From: Bacteroidales bacterium
GTDB lineage: Bacteria; Bacteroidota; Bacteroidia; Bacteroidales; Marinilabiliaceae
Direction: 5' to 3'
Length of the DNA: 64,000 bases
Assembly (NCBI GenBank): GCA_015061285.1
Contig: SUWW01000002.1
Location: forward strand, 240,176 to 304,175
How positions within the stretch are numbered: position 1 is the stretch's first letter; each line of letters begins with the position of its first letter. Shown here one piece after another: positions 25,721-35,249 of this stretch. Both the position numbers and the translations under genes were made by a program. The notes under the pieces were generated by a model. It was not told the DNA's origin. It did not search any database and saw only the letters and a program-made list of their open reading frames with translations.

Positions 25721-28243
25721 ATGGCTTCAGAAGAAGAAGTATTAGGAGAAAGAATTATTCCGGTAAAAATTGAGGAGCAAATGAAAACGGCCTACATCGA
25801 CTATTCGATGTCCGTTATCGTTTCCAGAGCACTCCCTGATGTGCGCGATGGTTTGAAACCAGTACACCGTCGTATCCTCTACGGCATGAACGAGATACAC
25901 GTTACAGCTAATTCCCCGACAAAGAAATCTGCACGTATCGTCGGTGACGTACTCGGTAAGTATCACCCACACGGCGACTCGTCTGTCTATGGCGCGCTTG
26001 TGCATTTGGCTCAGCCTTGGGCTTTGCGCTATCCGCTTATCGATGGTCAAGGTAACTTTGGTTCTATGGACGGCGACCAACCAGCGGCAATGCGTTACAC
26101 TGAGGTCCGTATGCGTAAAATTGCAGAAGACATGCTCGTCGACATCGATAAAGAGACCGTAGATATGGTGCCAAACTTCGATGAATCGCTCAGCGAACCT
26201 ACAGTTCTTCCTACTCGCATCCCTTATCTGTTGGTTAACGGCGGTCAGGGCATTGCTGTAGGTATGGCTACCAACATGCCTCCTCACAACATGCGTGATG
26301 CTATCAATGCTGTAATTGCATATATCGACAATCCAGATATTGAGATTGAGGAACTCATCAAAGTCATAAAAGCTCCTGATTTTCCTACAGGTGCTACTAT
26401 CTATGGTTATCAAGGTGTTAAGGATGCTTACCTCACAGGTCGTGGTAGAATAGTCATTCGTTCGAAATGCGAATTTGAACAGATTCACGGCCACGATTGC
26501 ATCATTGTTACTGAGATTCCTTATATGGTAAATAAAGCCGAGATGATTATGCGTATTGCCGACCTTGTGCAAGAAGGCAAACTCTCGGAAATCTCCAATA
26601 TCAACGATGAATCGGACCAACGCGGTCTTCGTATAGTTATAGAACTCAAGCGCGATGCTGTGCCAAACATTGTTCTTAATCATTTGTATAAGAACACTGC
26701 ACTTCAGTCGAGCTTCGGTGTAAACAACGTAGCCATCGTAAAAGGTCGTCCTAAAACACTCAATCTCAAGCAGATAATCGAGTGTTTCTATGAACACCGT
26801 ATGGAGGTTGTTATTCGTCGTACCACGTATGAAAAACGCGAAGCCGAAAAGCGCGCTCACATATTGCAAGGCTTAATTATCGCAAGTGATAATATCGATG
26901 AAGTAGTTCGCATCATCCGAGCTGCCGATTCGCCCGACAAAGCCAAAGCAACACTTATGGAGCGATTCAACCTCGACGACATTCAAGCACAAGCTATTGT
27001 TGATATGCGTTTGCGTCAACTCACTGGTCTTGAACAAGATAAACTCCGCGCTGAGTTCGACCGTCTCGAGAAACTTATCGCCTACCTTACCGATTTGCTT
27101 GCAAATGAAGATTTACGTAAGGGCGTAGTGAAGAAAGAACTCGAAGAAATTGCCGAAAAATATGGTGATGAGCGTCGTACTAACATTGAGTACACCGCCG
27201 AGGAATTCAACCCTGAAGATTTCTATGCCGATGAAGATGTTGTAGTAACAGTTTCGCACGTTGGCTACATCAAACGTACGGCACTTAGCGAATTCAAGTC
27301 GCAAAGTAGGGGAGGGGTTGGCTCAAAAGGCTCAAGCACTCGCGACCAAGACTTCATCGAGCATCTCTATTCTGCTAAGATGCACGACACCATGATGTTC
27401 TTCACCAAATCGGGTCGCTGCTTCTGGAAGAAAGTTTACGACATTCCTGAGGGCAACAAAGCTTCGAAGGGTCGTGCTATACAGAACTTGCTCAATATCG
27501 AAACGGGTGATTCTGTCAAGGCATTCATCACCGTTCGTGGCTTGAACGATGCCGATTACACCAATTCGCACTACATAATTATGGCTACTAAGCGAGGCAT
27601 AATAAAGAAGTCGCTTCTTGCCGATTATTCGCGTCCTCGTCAGAATGGTATCATTGCCATATCAATAAAAGATGGTGACGAATTGCTCCGCGCTACGCTC
27701 ACCGATGGCGATTCCGACTTGATGATGGCTACACTACGTGGTCGTGCAATACGCTTCAACGAGAACAAGATTCGTTGCATAGGTCGCACAGGCGCTGGTG
27801 TTCGCGGCATCACGCTCGAAGGAGACGACGATGCTGTGGTTGGTTTCGTTTCGCTTCCACAAGACTCTACCGATAATGTATTCGTACTCTCGGAGAAAGG
27901 TTACGGCAAACGCTCAGCTATCGACGAATATCGTATCACAAATCGTGGCGGTAAGGGTGTGAAGACTCTGAACATTACCGATAAGACAGGTCTCGTAATT
28001 GCTATCGATTCTATTAACGACGATAATGATCTTATGATTATCAATCGTTCAGGCATAACCATACGTATCCCAGCTGTCGAAATTCGCGTAAGCGGACGTG
28101 CAACACAGGGCGTTAAGTTGATAAACCTCACCAAGAAGAACGATAGCATTGCCTCTGGTACTGTTGTCCCTCATAGCGATGAAGAACCAGAAGAGATGGA
28201 AGAGGGTAGTGCTACATCGGATCCACAACCTACTAATGAATAA
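25721..28243 (+). CDS. gyrA: DNA gyrase subunit A
   Basis: This 840-residue protein is full-length. The N-terminal cleavage domain has the quinolone-determining stretch [19 protein letters not shown] and the catalytic tyrosine in [10 protein letters not shown]. The C-terminal DNA-wrapping beta-pinwheel contains the GyrA box QSRGGVG and repeated blades such as [20 protein letters not shown]. The tail is acidic ([11 protein letters not shown]). With GyrB it introduces negative supercoils. The Ser after GD and the Gly after VY match what I know of wild-type Bacteroidota sequences, so no resistance substitution is claimed. A TPR gene follows 35 bp downstream. Confidence 0.98.
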   Translation: MASEEEVLGERIIPVKIEEQMKTAYIDYSMSVIVSRALPDVRDGLKPVHRRILYGMNEIHVTANSPTKKSARIVGDVLGKYHPHGDSSVYGALVHLAQPWALRYPLIDGQGNFGSMDGDQPAAMRYTEVRMRKIAEDMLVDIDKETVDMVPNFDESLSEPTVLPTRIPYLLVNGGQGIAVGMATNMPPHNMRDAINAVIAYIDNPDIEIEELIKVIKAPDFPTGATIYGYQGVKDAYLTGRGRIVIRSKCEFEQIHGHDCIIVTEIPYMVNKAEMIMRIADLVQEGKLSEISNINDESDQRGLRIVIELKRDAVPNIVLNHLYKNTALQSSFGVNNVAIVKGRPKTLNLKQIIECFYEHRMEVVIRRTTYEKREAEKRAHILQGLIIASDNIDEVVRIIRAADSPDKAKATLMERFNLDDIQAQAIVDMRLRQLTGLEQDKLRAEFDRLEKLIAYLTDLLANEDLRKGVVKKELEEIAEKYGDERRTNIEYTAEEFNPEDFYADEDVVVTVSHVGYIKRTALSEFKSQSRGGVGSKGSSTRDQDFIEHLYSAKMHDTMMFFTKSGRCFWKKVYDIPEGNKASKGRAIQNLLNIETGDSVKAFITVRGLNDADYTNSHYIIMATKRGIIKKSLLADYSRPRQNGIIAISIKDGDELLRATLTDGDSDLMMATLRGRAIRFNENKIRCIGRTGAGVRGITLEGDDDAVVGFVSLPQDSTDNVFVLSEKGYGKRSAIDEYRITNRGGKGVKTLNITDKTGLVIAIDSINDDNDLMIINRSGITIRIPAVEIRVSGRATQGVKLINLTKKNDSIASGTVVPHSDEEPEEMEEGSATSDPQPTNE

Positions 28244-28278
28244 TATTTTTATAGTTAGAACATTATAAATAGAAGAAA

Positions 28279-29469
28279 ATGAAAAAGATAGTATTAGTTA
28301 TGACAGCCTTGGTTGCTGCCAGCACAGCTACTTGGGCACAAAAAGCCAAAGTAAAATCGGCTGAAAATTGCGTGATACTAAAGCAATTCGATAAAGCTAA
28401 ATCGGACATCGATGAAGCTATGGTTCACCCTAAGACTGCCGAAGAGCCAAACACTTGGCTTACCGCTGCCGACGTATATATCGAATGCGCCATCAACGGC
28501 AAGGGCGAAGCTGATTTTCTCGACAAAGCTAAAAGCTTCATCGAGAAAGCTGAAGAGCTCGATGCAAAAGGCAATGCAAAAGGCAAGAATATTGGCAAAG
28601 CTCAAAAAGCTATTCTGAAATACTACCAACAGTTCAACGGTAAGGCTCAGCAGTATGGTAGCAAAGCTTGGGGCGACAAGGACTTCAAGAATGCTAAGAA
28701 AGCTTTCGATTACGCTATTTGGTCGAACAAGCAGCGTTTGAAAGAGGCTTACAACGAAATAGCCGACACAACCGAAATATACAACTCGGCCCTCGCTGCT
28801 ATGCAAGAGCCTGATTATAAATTCGCTGCAGAACGTTTCATGAAAACTGCAGAACTTGGCTACGATGGTCCAATGTCGATTCTTCGTGCAAACTATTGCT
28901 TCGAGCAAATGGGCGATTCTGCAAGCATGGAGAAAACTCTCAAATATGGTTTCCAAAAATATCCTGAGAGCAAAGATGTGCTCACTACACTTATTCAATA
29001 CTATTTGAGCGCACAACGTTCGTCAGAAGCTCTCGTTTATTTGAATCAAGCTATCGAGAAAGATCCTACCAATGTTCAATACTACTTCGCTCGTGGCTGC
29101 TTGAACGAGAAAATCGATGTAGAAAAGGCTATTGAAGACTACAACATCGCTCTCGAAAAAGATCCTAAATTCTTCAACGCGCTCTACAACCTTGGCGTTG
29201 TATACTACAACAAAGGCATTGAGATTATGAACGTAGCAAGCGGCGAACGCGACAACAAGAAATACGACGCATTGGTTAAACAAGCTAACGACCAATTCAT
29301 GAAATCGGCACCTTACCTCGAAAGAGCTGTTGAGGCTACCGATAGCAAAGAGAACAAAAAATACTCTCTCGATGCATTGAAATCTATCTACTATCGTCTT
29401 GTTAGCGCAGAACTCGTTCCCGATGAAAAATATTCTTCAGTAATGAGCCGCCTAAGAGAGCTCGAGTAA
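28279..29469 (+). CDS. Periplasmic TPR protein downstream of gyrA
   Basis: This 396-residue protein has a signal peptide (MKKIVLVMTALVAASTATWA) and several tetratricopeptide repeats. Examples are SSEALVYLNQAIEKDPTNVQYYFARG and AIEDYNIALEKDPKFFNALYNLG, quoted in part. It starts 35 bp after gyrA and ends in a strong terminator, so it probably shares the gyrA transcript. TPR proteins mediate protein-protein contacts; the partner is unknown. Codon use suggests strong expression, as in the other TPR gene at 15.9 kb. Confidence 0.85.
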   Translation: MKKIVLVMTALVAASTATWAQKAKVKSAENCVILKQFDKAKSDIDEAMVHPKTAEEPNTWLTAADVYIECAINGKGEADFLDKAKSFIEKAEELDAKGNAKGKNIGKAQKAILKYYQQFNGKAQQYGSKAWGDKDFKNAKKAFDYAIWSNKQRLKEAYNEIADTTEIYNSALAAMQEPDYKFAAERFMKTAELGYDGPMSILRANYCFEQMGDSASMEKTLKYGFQKYPESKDVLTTLIQYYLSAQRSSEALVYLNQAIEKDPTNVQYYFARGCLNEKIDVEKAIEDYNIALEKDPKFFNALYNLGVVYYNKGIEIMNVASGERDNKKYDALVKQANDQFMKSAPYLERAVEATDSKENKKYSLDALKSIYYRLVSAELVPDEKYSSVMSRLRELE

Positions 29470-29500
29470 TTGATGTAAGTATCATTATTCTACATACTTA

Positions 29501-29533
29501 AGACCGTTGAGAAGCCTCAGCGGTCTTTTTTTT
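29501..29533 (+). terminator. Terminator of the gyrA-TPR operon
   Basis: AGACCGTTGAG (29501-29511) pairs with CTCAGCGGTCT (29516-29526), with one wobble or mismatch and a 4-base loop, and a T8 run follows. Confidence 0.88.
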
Positions 29534-29678
29534 ATTTTTTATTCATAAAAGACTCTAAAATCGTAGTTAGTTTATAATTTCGCATAGCACAAAATAATCA
29601 AGTGAAGTTTGTGAATACATAAATTTACTACTCACATTATGAACATAAAAAATGAATCACTAACCCAGAAAAAGCACG

Positions 29679-29695
29679 CCCAAATAGCATTTGGG
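29679..29695. promoter_or_regulatory. Perfect palindrome CCCAAAT-AGC-ATTTGGG before the sugar transferase
   Basis: This 7-3-7 inverted repeat lies 21 bases upstream of the ATG at 29717, where a regulator or an mRNA hairpin could control translation. No U-tract follows, so it is not a terminator. Confidence 0.35.
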
Positions 29696-29716
29696 TATTA
29701 ATTGTTTCACATATAT

Positions 29717-31117
29717 ATGATAACACATTCAATAAACAGTACAAGAATAGAGGATGAAAAAGTCATCATTCGTCGTATCGAAGAGATAATCGAATTGTTG
29801 CTATTCTCTACAGCATTCTATTACATGTGCCTACACTTCTATCCCGATATAGTGCTTGGCATTAGAATCTATGGTAGGGTAGCGGAGGTGCTACTTTATG
29901 CCATATTATGCTTCTTGATTATACATATAAATGAAGGCTTTCGCTTTGGTTATATGCGCTTCCAAGAGGTGTTAACATCACAAAACATCGCTATGCTGAT
30001 AGTTAATGTTATCAGTTATACACTCATGTGCCTTATGTCGGTTAAAGTGCTAAATGTGCTTCCATTCTTGCTTCTGATGGCTGCAGATTTCGTAATATCA
30101 TACATATGCGTATATTTTTCAACGCGCTTCTATCATCAATTTCATGTTCCGTTGAATATGCTAATGATTTATGGAGGAAGTAACTACAACGATCTGAAAA
30201 TCAAACTTGATGGTCGCTCGGATAAGTATCATGTCACCAAGATAGTGCCAGCAACACTTTCGTTTGAAGAACTTACAAATATGATTCCTGAGTTTGATGC
30301 AGTTCTTATTTCTGACATCCCAGCCGAACCTCGTAATAATCTGCTCAAATGGTGCTATACCAATAGCATACGTACATATCTGACGCCTAAAATCTCTGAT
30401 GTTATCGAAGCTGGTTCGCAAGATATTTACCTTTTCGATACGCCATTGAAGTTGGTAAAAGGTTTAGGATTATCGTTTGGTAATAGAGTTGCAAAACGTG
30501 CTTTTGATCTTATACTTAGCTCTTTAGCATTTATTATACTCAGTCCAATTTTTCTTATAGTAGCAGTAGCTATAAAACTAGAAGACCACGGACCAGCATT
30601 TTATATGCAAGAACGAGTTACGCAAGGTGGACGTAGATTTATGATCTACAAATTCCGTTCAATGATTGTTAATGCTGAGAAAAATGGCGAGGTTATACCA
30701 GCTACCGACCATGATTCGCGCATAACTAAAGTAGGACGAATTATACGAGCTTGCCGCGTAGACGAGCTACCACAACTCATAAATATCATTGTTGGTGATA
30801 TGTCGATTGTAGGTCCACGTCCAGAGCGTGTTGAACATGTTGAGAAGTATACTGAAATGATACCTGAATTTCAGCTACGTACAAAAGTTAAAGGCGGCCT
30901 TACTGGTATGGCGCAGATATATGGTAAATACAATACGTCGCCGCTCAATAAGCTCAAATTTGACCTTATGTATATAGAGAATTACAATTTCCTTCTCGAT
31001 ATTAAGTTGATAATTATGACCATCAGAATTCTCTTCCAAAAAGAATCTACTGAAGGCTTCGATCCAACGGCAAGCATGCTTATGCACGACAGCGTGGCAA
31101 ATGGTAATCAACAATAA
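29717..31117 (+). CDS. Polyprenyl-phosphate sugar-1-phosphate transferase (exopolysaccharide/capsule initiation)
   Basis: This ~466-residue member of the WbaP/WcaJ-type family starts with four to five membrane helices. A nucleotide-binding-like middle region comes next, then a membrane-associated helix (KRAFDLILSSLAFIILSPIF). The C-terminal bacterial sugar transferase domain has YMQERVTQGGRRFMIYKFRSM, the catalytic Asp-Glu in RVDELPQL, and GPRPER. It loads the first sugar phosphate onto undecaprenyl phosphate at the inner membrane. No other glycosyltransferase lies nearby, so it probably serves a capsule or glycoprotein-glycan pathway encoded elsewhere. ATG 29717 is preferred to the in-frame TTG at 29702. 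Confidence 0.92.
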   Translation: MITHSINSTRIEDEKVIIRRIEEIIELLLFSTAFYYMCLHFYPDIVLGIRIYGRVAEVLLYAILCFLIIHINEGFRFGYMRFQEVLTSQNIAMLIVNVISYTLMCLMSVKVLNVLPFLLLMAADFVISYICVYFSTRFYHQFHVPLNMLMIYGGSNYNDLKIKLDGRSDKYHVTKIVPATLSFEELTNMIPEFDAVLISDIPAEPRNNLLKWCYTNSIRTYLTPKISDVIEAGSQDIYLFDTPLKLVKGLGLSFGNRVAKRAFDLILSSLAFIILSPIFLIVAVAIKLEDHGPAFYMQERVTQGGRRFMIYKFRSMIVNAEKNGEVIPATDHDSRITKVGRIIRACRVDELPQLINIIVGDMSIVGPRPERVEHVEKYTEMIPEFQLRTKVKGGLTGMAQIYGKYNTSPLNKLKFDLMYIENYNFLLDIKLIIMTIRILFQKESTEGFDPTASMLMHDSVANGNQQ

Positions 31118-31136
31118 TATTAGAACACGAATATAT

Positions 31137-31175
31137 AAATGCGCGGTGCCCATAAGACACTGCGCATTTTATTTT
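31137..31175 (+). terminator. Terminator after the sugar transferase
   Basis: AAATGCGCGGTG (31137-31148) pairs with CACTGCGCATTT (31158-31169) around a 9-base loop, with one mismatch. A T-rich tail follows. Confidence 0.8.
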
Positions 31176-31281
31176 ATTACCAACCATAAACAACTATTGA
31201 TTACTCCCCTTGTTTGTCTTAGAATTTGTATTATGTTAAGTAGAATTATGGGGGAGTGTAAACAGGTTATTTAGAAATCAA

Positions 31282-32703
31282 TTATTCATTACGCTGAGAG
31301 ATAGATTGCAGATTGTCACAGCCATAGAAAACTTCTGGAGATATTGATAAATTCTTAGGAACAGAAACGAGCGTCAGATTTTTGCATTCTGCGAAAGCGT
31401 ATTGACCAATATATTGCACGCTATCTGGAATATATATTTCACGCAAATCGCACAATGAAAAAGCTCCATTACCTATATACTTGAGATTCTCAGATAAATT
31501 GATGTTTTGTAGCATTTCACATCCACTAAAAGCTTCATCACCAATAGTTTCAAGAGAGTCTGGAAACTCAATAGTTTCTATCGAACTACAATCGGCATAA
31601 GCAAAGGCCTCTATGGTTATCAATCCATCAGGAAAATAAGGACTTGGCAAGCTATTGCAACCAACAAAGGCGTGATGCTGTATGGTAGTCAAATTTGCAG
31701 GTAAGTTGCACTTTATCAGAGATATACAATTGGCAAAAGCATGACTACCTATAATTTCGACACATGATGGAATAATTACTTCGCGCAGATTTTTTGCTCT
31801 ATATGCAAAACGCTTACTAATAGTAACTAATGTAGATTCTATCGCTATTTTCTCTATAGAATTATTGAATGCAAAAGCACCATTATCTATGTACGTAGCA
31901 GAATTGGGAATAATGACATTAGAGGTATAAATGTGTGGAGGACAAGCAATTAATCGCGATAAAGATGCAGAATATAGAAGTCCATCAACAATAGAGAAAT
32001 AATCATTATCGCTAATGGCAAATTCGTGCAGATTAAGACAATTGCGAAATGCATAAACACCTATATCTGAGATGGTTGAAGGAATGACCAGGCGCTTCAG
32101 ATTTTCGCAATCTGCAAAGGCAAAATCTTCTATTTGCACTACCCCATACGGAATCTCAAATTCTGAGCCTACGGCCATATTAGGCGCATAAATAAGCGTA
32201 AGACCATCGGTTGAATATAGGACTCCTTCGGTCGATTTTAGCCGTTGGTTTCCTTTCGTAACTATTATGTTCCTGAGTGACTTACAACCGCGAAATATCG
32301 AACCAGATATATATTCAATGGAATTGGGAATAGTTACAGATTCAAGTTTTTTGCAATCGGCAAACAAAAAATCCCCAAAATCTTCTATCGATTCAGGGAA
32401 TGAAAATTCTGTTATTGATGTATGTGCAAATGCATAATTACCAATATATTGCAACGAGTTACATAAAGATATTTGTGATATACTTATGCACCCGAAAAAG
32501 GCATCATCACCAATGGATACTACCCCACTCGGTAACTCGATGCTTTTCAGAGATTTACAGCTGTAGAAAGCGCCATTACCAATGGATTGCAAACTATTTG
32601 GCAGGTGAACTTCTTGCAAATTCTCGAATCCAGCATAAGCGCCTTCATCTATCGATAAAATAGCATCATCGAGTTTAATATGCGAATCGGTACACTCTGC
32701 CAT
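31282..32703 (-). CDS. BspA-type leucine-rich-repeat (LRR_5) protein without signal peptide
   Basis: This 473-residue protein is built almost wholly of Treponema pallidum/BspA-type repeats of about 23 residues. The pattern is I(G/E)xxAFxxCxxLxxIxLPxSLxxI, seen about eighteen times from residue 16 to the C terminus. These repeats bind proteins, and secreted forms act as adhesins. This one lacks any signal peptide or sorting domain and lies 12 bp after ybaK, so it is probably intracellular. Minor breaks in the pattern (residues ~150-185 and ~220-250, e.g. TEGVLYSTDGLTLIYAP) are the usual BspA spacer blocks. Confidence 0.85.
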   Translation of the reverse strand: MAECTDSHIKLDDAILSIDEGAYAGFENLQEVHLPNSLQSIGNGAFYSCKSLKSIELPSGVVSIGDDAFFGCISISQISLCNSLQYIGNYAFAHTSITEFSFPESIEDFGDFLFADCKKLESVTIPNSIEYISGSIFRGCKSLRNIIVTKGNQRLKSTEGVLYSTDGLTLIYAPNMAVGSEFEIPYGVVQIEDFAFADCENLKRLVIPSTISDIGVYAFRNCLNLHEFAISDNDYFSIVDGLLYSASLSRLIACPPHIYTSNVIIPNSATYIDNGAFAFNNSIEKIAIESTLVTISKRFAYRAKNLREVIIPSCVEIIGSHAFANCISLIKCNLPANLTTIQHHAFVGCNSLPSPYFPDGLITIEAFAYADCSSIETIEFPDSLETIGDEAFSGCEMLQNINLSENLKYIGNGAFSLCDLREIYIPDSVQYIGQYAFAECKNLTLVSVPKNLSISPEVFYGCDNLQSISQRNE

Positions 32704-32715
32704 TGTGTATGTATT

Positions 32716-33201
32716 TTATTGATTATCAACTATTACGTCGGCAATTATGGCTTTTACCATGCTAATCAAATCTTTGGGCGATAGTTTAAGTTGTAGACCG
32801 CGCTGACCAGCACTGATGTATATATAATCGAAATCGGCAGCCGTTTGGTGAATGAATATTGGAAAAGGCTTTTTGAGACCAATTGGTGAACATCCGCCTC
32901 GAATATAACCAGTAGTGGGCAATAGTTCCTTCATAGCTATCATTTCTGCACTTTTGTTAGCAGAAACCTTAGCAGCCTTCTTCAAATCGACTTCGCTATC
33001 GCCAGGAACCACGCATACAAAAATGCCATTTTTATCGCCTCGCAAGACGAGCGTTTTGAACACGCGCTTAATATCCTCGCCAAGTTCTGCAGCAACGTGA
33101 ATGGCCGATAAATCGCTCTCATCGAACTCGTAGGGAATGAGTTCGTAGGCTATTTTCTCCTTATCAAGGAGTCGAGCCGCATTAGTTTTATTTATTTTCA
33201 T
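32716..33201 (-). CDS. ybaK: Cys-tRNA(Pro)/Cys-tRNA(Cys) deacylase YbaK
   Basis: This 161-residue YbaK/EbsC-type trans-editing enzyme hydrolyses Cys mis-attached to tRNA-Pro. The family lysine lies in the FKTLVLRGDK segment, and YIRGGCSPIGLKKPFP and the ISAGQRGLQLKLSP loop are characteristic. It sits 21 bp after the metallo-hydrolase gene and 12 bp before the leucine-rich-repeat gene on the same strand, so all three are likely cotranscribed. Confidence 0.93.
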   Translation of the reverse strand: MKINKTNAARLLDKEKIAYELIPYEFDESDLSAIHVAAELGEDIKRVFKTLVLRGDKNGIFVCVVPGDSEVDLKKAAKVSANKSAEMIAMKELLPTTGYIRGGCSPIGLKKPFPIFIHQTAADFDYIYISAGQRGLQLKLSPKDLISMVKAIIADVIVDNQ

Positions 33202-33222
33202 AATATTACTTACTATTAGTAA

Positions 33223-33984
33223 CTAACACTCTATTTCAAGGCCATCGTAGCTAAGGAATACATTAGCAGGAAGCGTTGGTTGAACCTCTGCATGAAGCCC
33301 AATTTCATGAGACATGTGCGTGAGGTAAGCCCGTTGTGGCTTGATAATATCTATAACCTCTATGGCTTGTTTTAGCGTGAAATGAGACATGTGCTCGTGA
33401 TGACGCAACGCATTAATTACAAGAACTTTACAGCCACGCAAAAGTTCCATAGAAGACTCTGGAATGAAAGAAGCATCGGTTATGTATGCACAATCGCCAA
33501 TACGATAGCCTAATATGGGCAATTTGTAGTGAAGTACGCGAATTGGTATAATCTCTATACCATTGATATAGAAACGATTTTCGTCAATTTCGTTCAACAG
33601 CAATTGCGGCACACCAGGATATTTATTGGCCGTAAATACATAACTAAGATTCTTACGAATGGCCTCAGCAGTGTGGTTTTCGGCATAAATAGTGACTGAA
33701 CACCCCATAGTGTAATTAAGCCCACGAACGTCGTCCAGACCGCCAACATGGTCGTAGTGTTCGTGCGTAATTAGAATGCCATCGATTTTGCGACAGTGAG
33801 AGCGTAGCATCTGCTGACGAAAATCGGGACCAGCATCGACGAGAAGCGTAGTATCGCCAATCGTCCAAAGAATGGACGAACGAAGCCTCGTATCGCGACT
33901 ATCAGAACTCTGGCAGACGCGACAATCACAACCAATAACGGGCACACCAATTGATGTGCCCGTTCCAAGGAAGGTTATCTTCAT
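33223..33984 (-). CDS. MBL-fold metallo-hydrolase (PhnP-like)
   Basis: This 253-residue metallo-beta-lactamase-fold protein has FLGTGTSIGVP at the N terminus. A Cys cluster resembling the PhnP zinc site (GCDCRVCQS) follows, then the dinuclear metal motif THEHYDHVGG and a distal His in LTHMSHEIG. PhnP-type enzymes hydrolyse cyclic ribose phosphates or other phosphodiesters; no phn genes are nearby, so the substrate is unknown. It is 21 bp downstream of the carboxynorspermidine synthase gene. Confidence 0.88.
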   Translation of the reverse strand: MKITFLGTGTSIGVPVIGCDCRVCQSSDSRDTRLRSSILWTIGDTTLLVDAGPDFRQQMLRSHCRKIDGILITHEHYDHVGGLDDVRGLNYTMGCSVTIYAENHTAEAIRKNLSYVFTANKYPGVPQLLLNEIDENRFYINGIEIIPIRVLHYKLPILGYRIGDCAYITDASFIPESSMELLRGCKVLVINALRHHEHMSHFTLKQAIEVIDIIKPQRAYLTHMSHEIGLHAEVQPTLPANVFLSYDGLEIEC

Positions 33985-34005
33985 TGTATATTGATATACA
34001 GAATA

Positions 34006-35199
34006 TTACAATTCCAAATCAACATCGAATTTCTCGTGCCAAGGCAAACCTTGTTCACCGAGACGAGCGAGGAATGGATCTGGATCGAAATCTTCTACAT
34101 TCCAAACGCCTGGCTTCTTCCAAATGCCCTTCATAAACATCTCGGCACCCAAAGCGCAAGGAACACCAGTGGTGTAGCTAACGGCTTGTGTACCAGTCTC
34201 TTTATAGGCGGCTTCGTGGCTACAGTTATTATAAATATAATAAGTACGCTCTTTGCCATCTTTCAAGCCACGGATGCGGCAACCGATAGAGGTATAGCCC
34301 TCGTAGTTCTCGCCAAGTTCACCAGGATTAGGCAACACAGCCTTGAGGAACTGCAAAGGAACAATCTTAACGCCATTGAAATCGACCTCGTCGATGCGAG
34401 CCATACCAATATCCTGAATAACACGTAAATGAGTAAGATACTCCTGACCGAAAGTCATCCAGAAACGTGCACGCTTGATGGTTGGGAAATTCTTCACGAG
34501 CGACTCAAGCTCCTCATGGAACATAAGATACGACTCTCGTTCGCCAATTTCGGGATAATTAAGACCCTTGTGAATCTCGAGAGCACCAGTTTCAACCCAT
34601 TTACCATCTTGATAATAGCGGCCTTTTTGAGTGATTTCGCGGATATTTATTTCAGGATTGAAGTTCGTAGCAAAAGCTTTGTGGTGATTGCCAGCATTGC
34701 AATCGACGATGTCGAGATATTGGATTTCGTCGAAATGGTGTTTAGCTGCATACGCAGTGAAAACGCTCGTTACGCCAGGGTCGAAACCACAACCAAGAAT
34801 AGCTGTAATACCAGCATCTTCGAAGCGTTTTTTGTATGCCCACTGCCAACTATACTCGAAATGAGCGACATCTTTAGGCTCATAGTTAGCGGTATCGAGG
34901 TATGAGGTATGTGTAGCCAAACAAGCCTCCATAATAGTTAGGTCTTGATATGGAAGAGCCACATTTACAACCAAATCGGGTTTGACTTTGTTGATAAGAG
35001 CAACAAGTTCGTCGACATTATCAGCATCGACTTGCGCAGTTTTTATTCTGTCGCCGCCAATTTTTTTAGCTACAGCGTCGCACTTAGATTTAGTGCGGCT
35101 TGCGAGAGTAATTTCACTAAATACTTCTGGCAAAGCTGCCATTTTGTGAGCAACAACAGTACCTACACCGCCTGCTCCAATTTGTAATACTTTTCCCAT
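34006..35199 (-). CDS. Carboxynorspermidine synthase (saccharopine dehydrogenase family)
   Basis: This 397-residue NAD(P)-dependent enzyme has the Rossmann loop GKVLQIGAGGVGTVVAHK and the family's LGCGFDPGVTSVFTAYA segment. It condenses diaminopropane or putrescine with aspartate semialdehyde to form carboxynorspermidine or carboxyspermidine, the gut-Bacteroidetes route to spermidine. The decarboxylase partner (nspC) is not in the window. Related lysine-pathway saccharopine dehydrogenases are the main alternative, but length and motifs favour this assignment. A CAGATTTG promoter-like element (35228-35221, minus strand) lies about 22 bases before the ATG. Confidence 0.9.
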   Translation of the reverse strand: MGKVLQIGAGGVGTVVAHKMAALPEVFSEITLASRTKSKCDAVAKKIGGDRIKTAQVDADNVDELVALINKVKPDLVVNVALPYQDLTIMEACLATHTSYLDTANYEPKDVAHFEYSWQWAYKKRFEDAGITAILGCGFDPGVTSVFTAYAAKHHFDEIQYLDIVDCNAGNHHKAFATNFNPEINIREITQKGRYYQDGKWVETGALEIHKGLNYPEIGERESYLMFHEELESLVKNFPTIKRARFWMTFGQEYLTHLRVIQDIGMARIDEVDFNGVKIVPLQFLKAVLPNPGELGENYEGYTSIGCRIRGLKDGKERTYYIYNNCSHEAAYKETGTQAVSYTTGVPCALGAEMFMKGIWKKPGVWNVEDFDPDPFLARLGEQGLPWHEKFDVDLEL

Positions 35200-35249
35200 T
35201 TTGAGCTATAATTTCAGATGCAAATCTGACAAAAAAAAACAAGATATTA

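Noticed and set aside
25950..26110. Possible quinolone-resistance substitution in GyrA (Gly after VY)
   Set aside because: Gly at this position agrees with what I know of wild-type Bacteroidota GyrA, and the key Ser is present.
25742..26869. 375-codon minus-strand open frame inside gyrA
   Set aside because: It lies wholly antisense to a conserved gyrA coding region and is a codon-bias shadow.
31200..31260. ACTCCCC ... GGGGAGT inverted repeat between convergent genes
   Set aside because: The arms are 7 bases with a loop of about 40 bases and no U-tract, so it is too weak to call a terminator for the leucine-rich-repeat gene.
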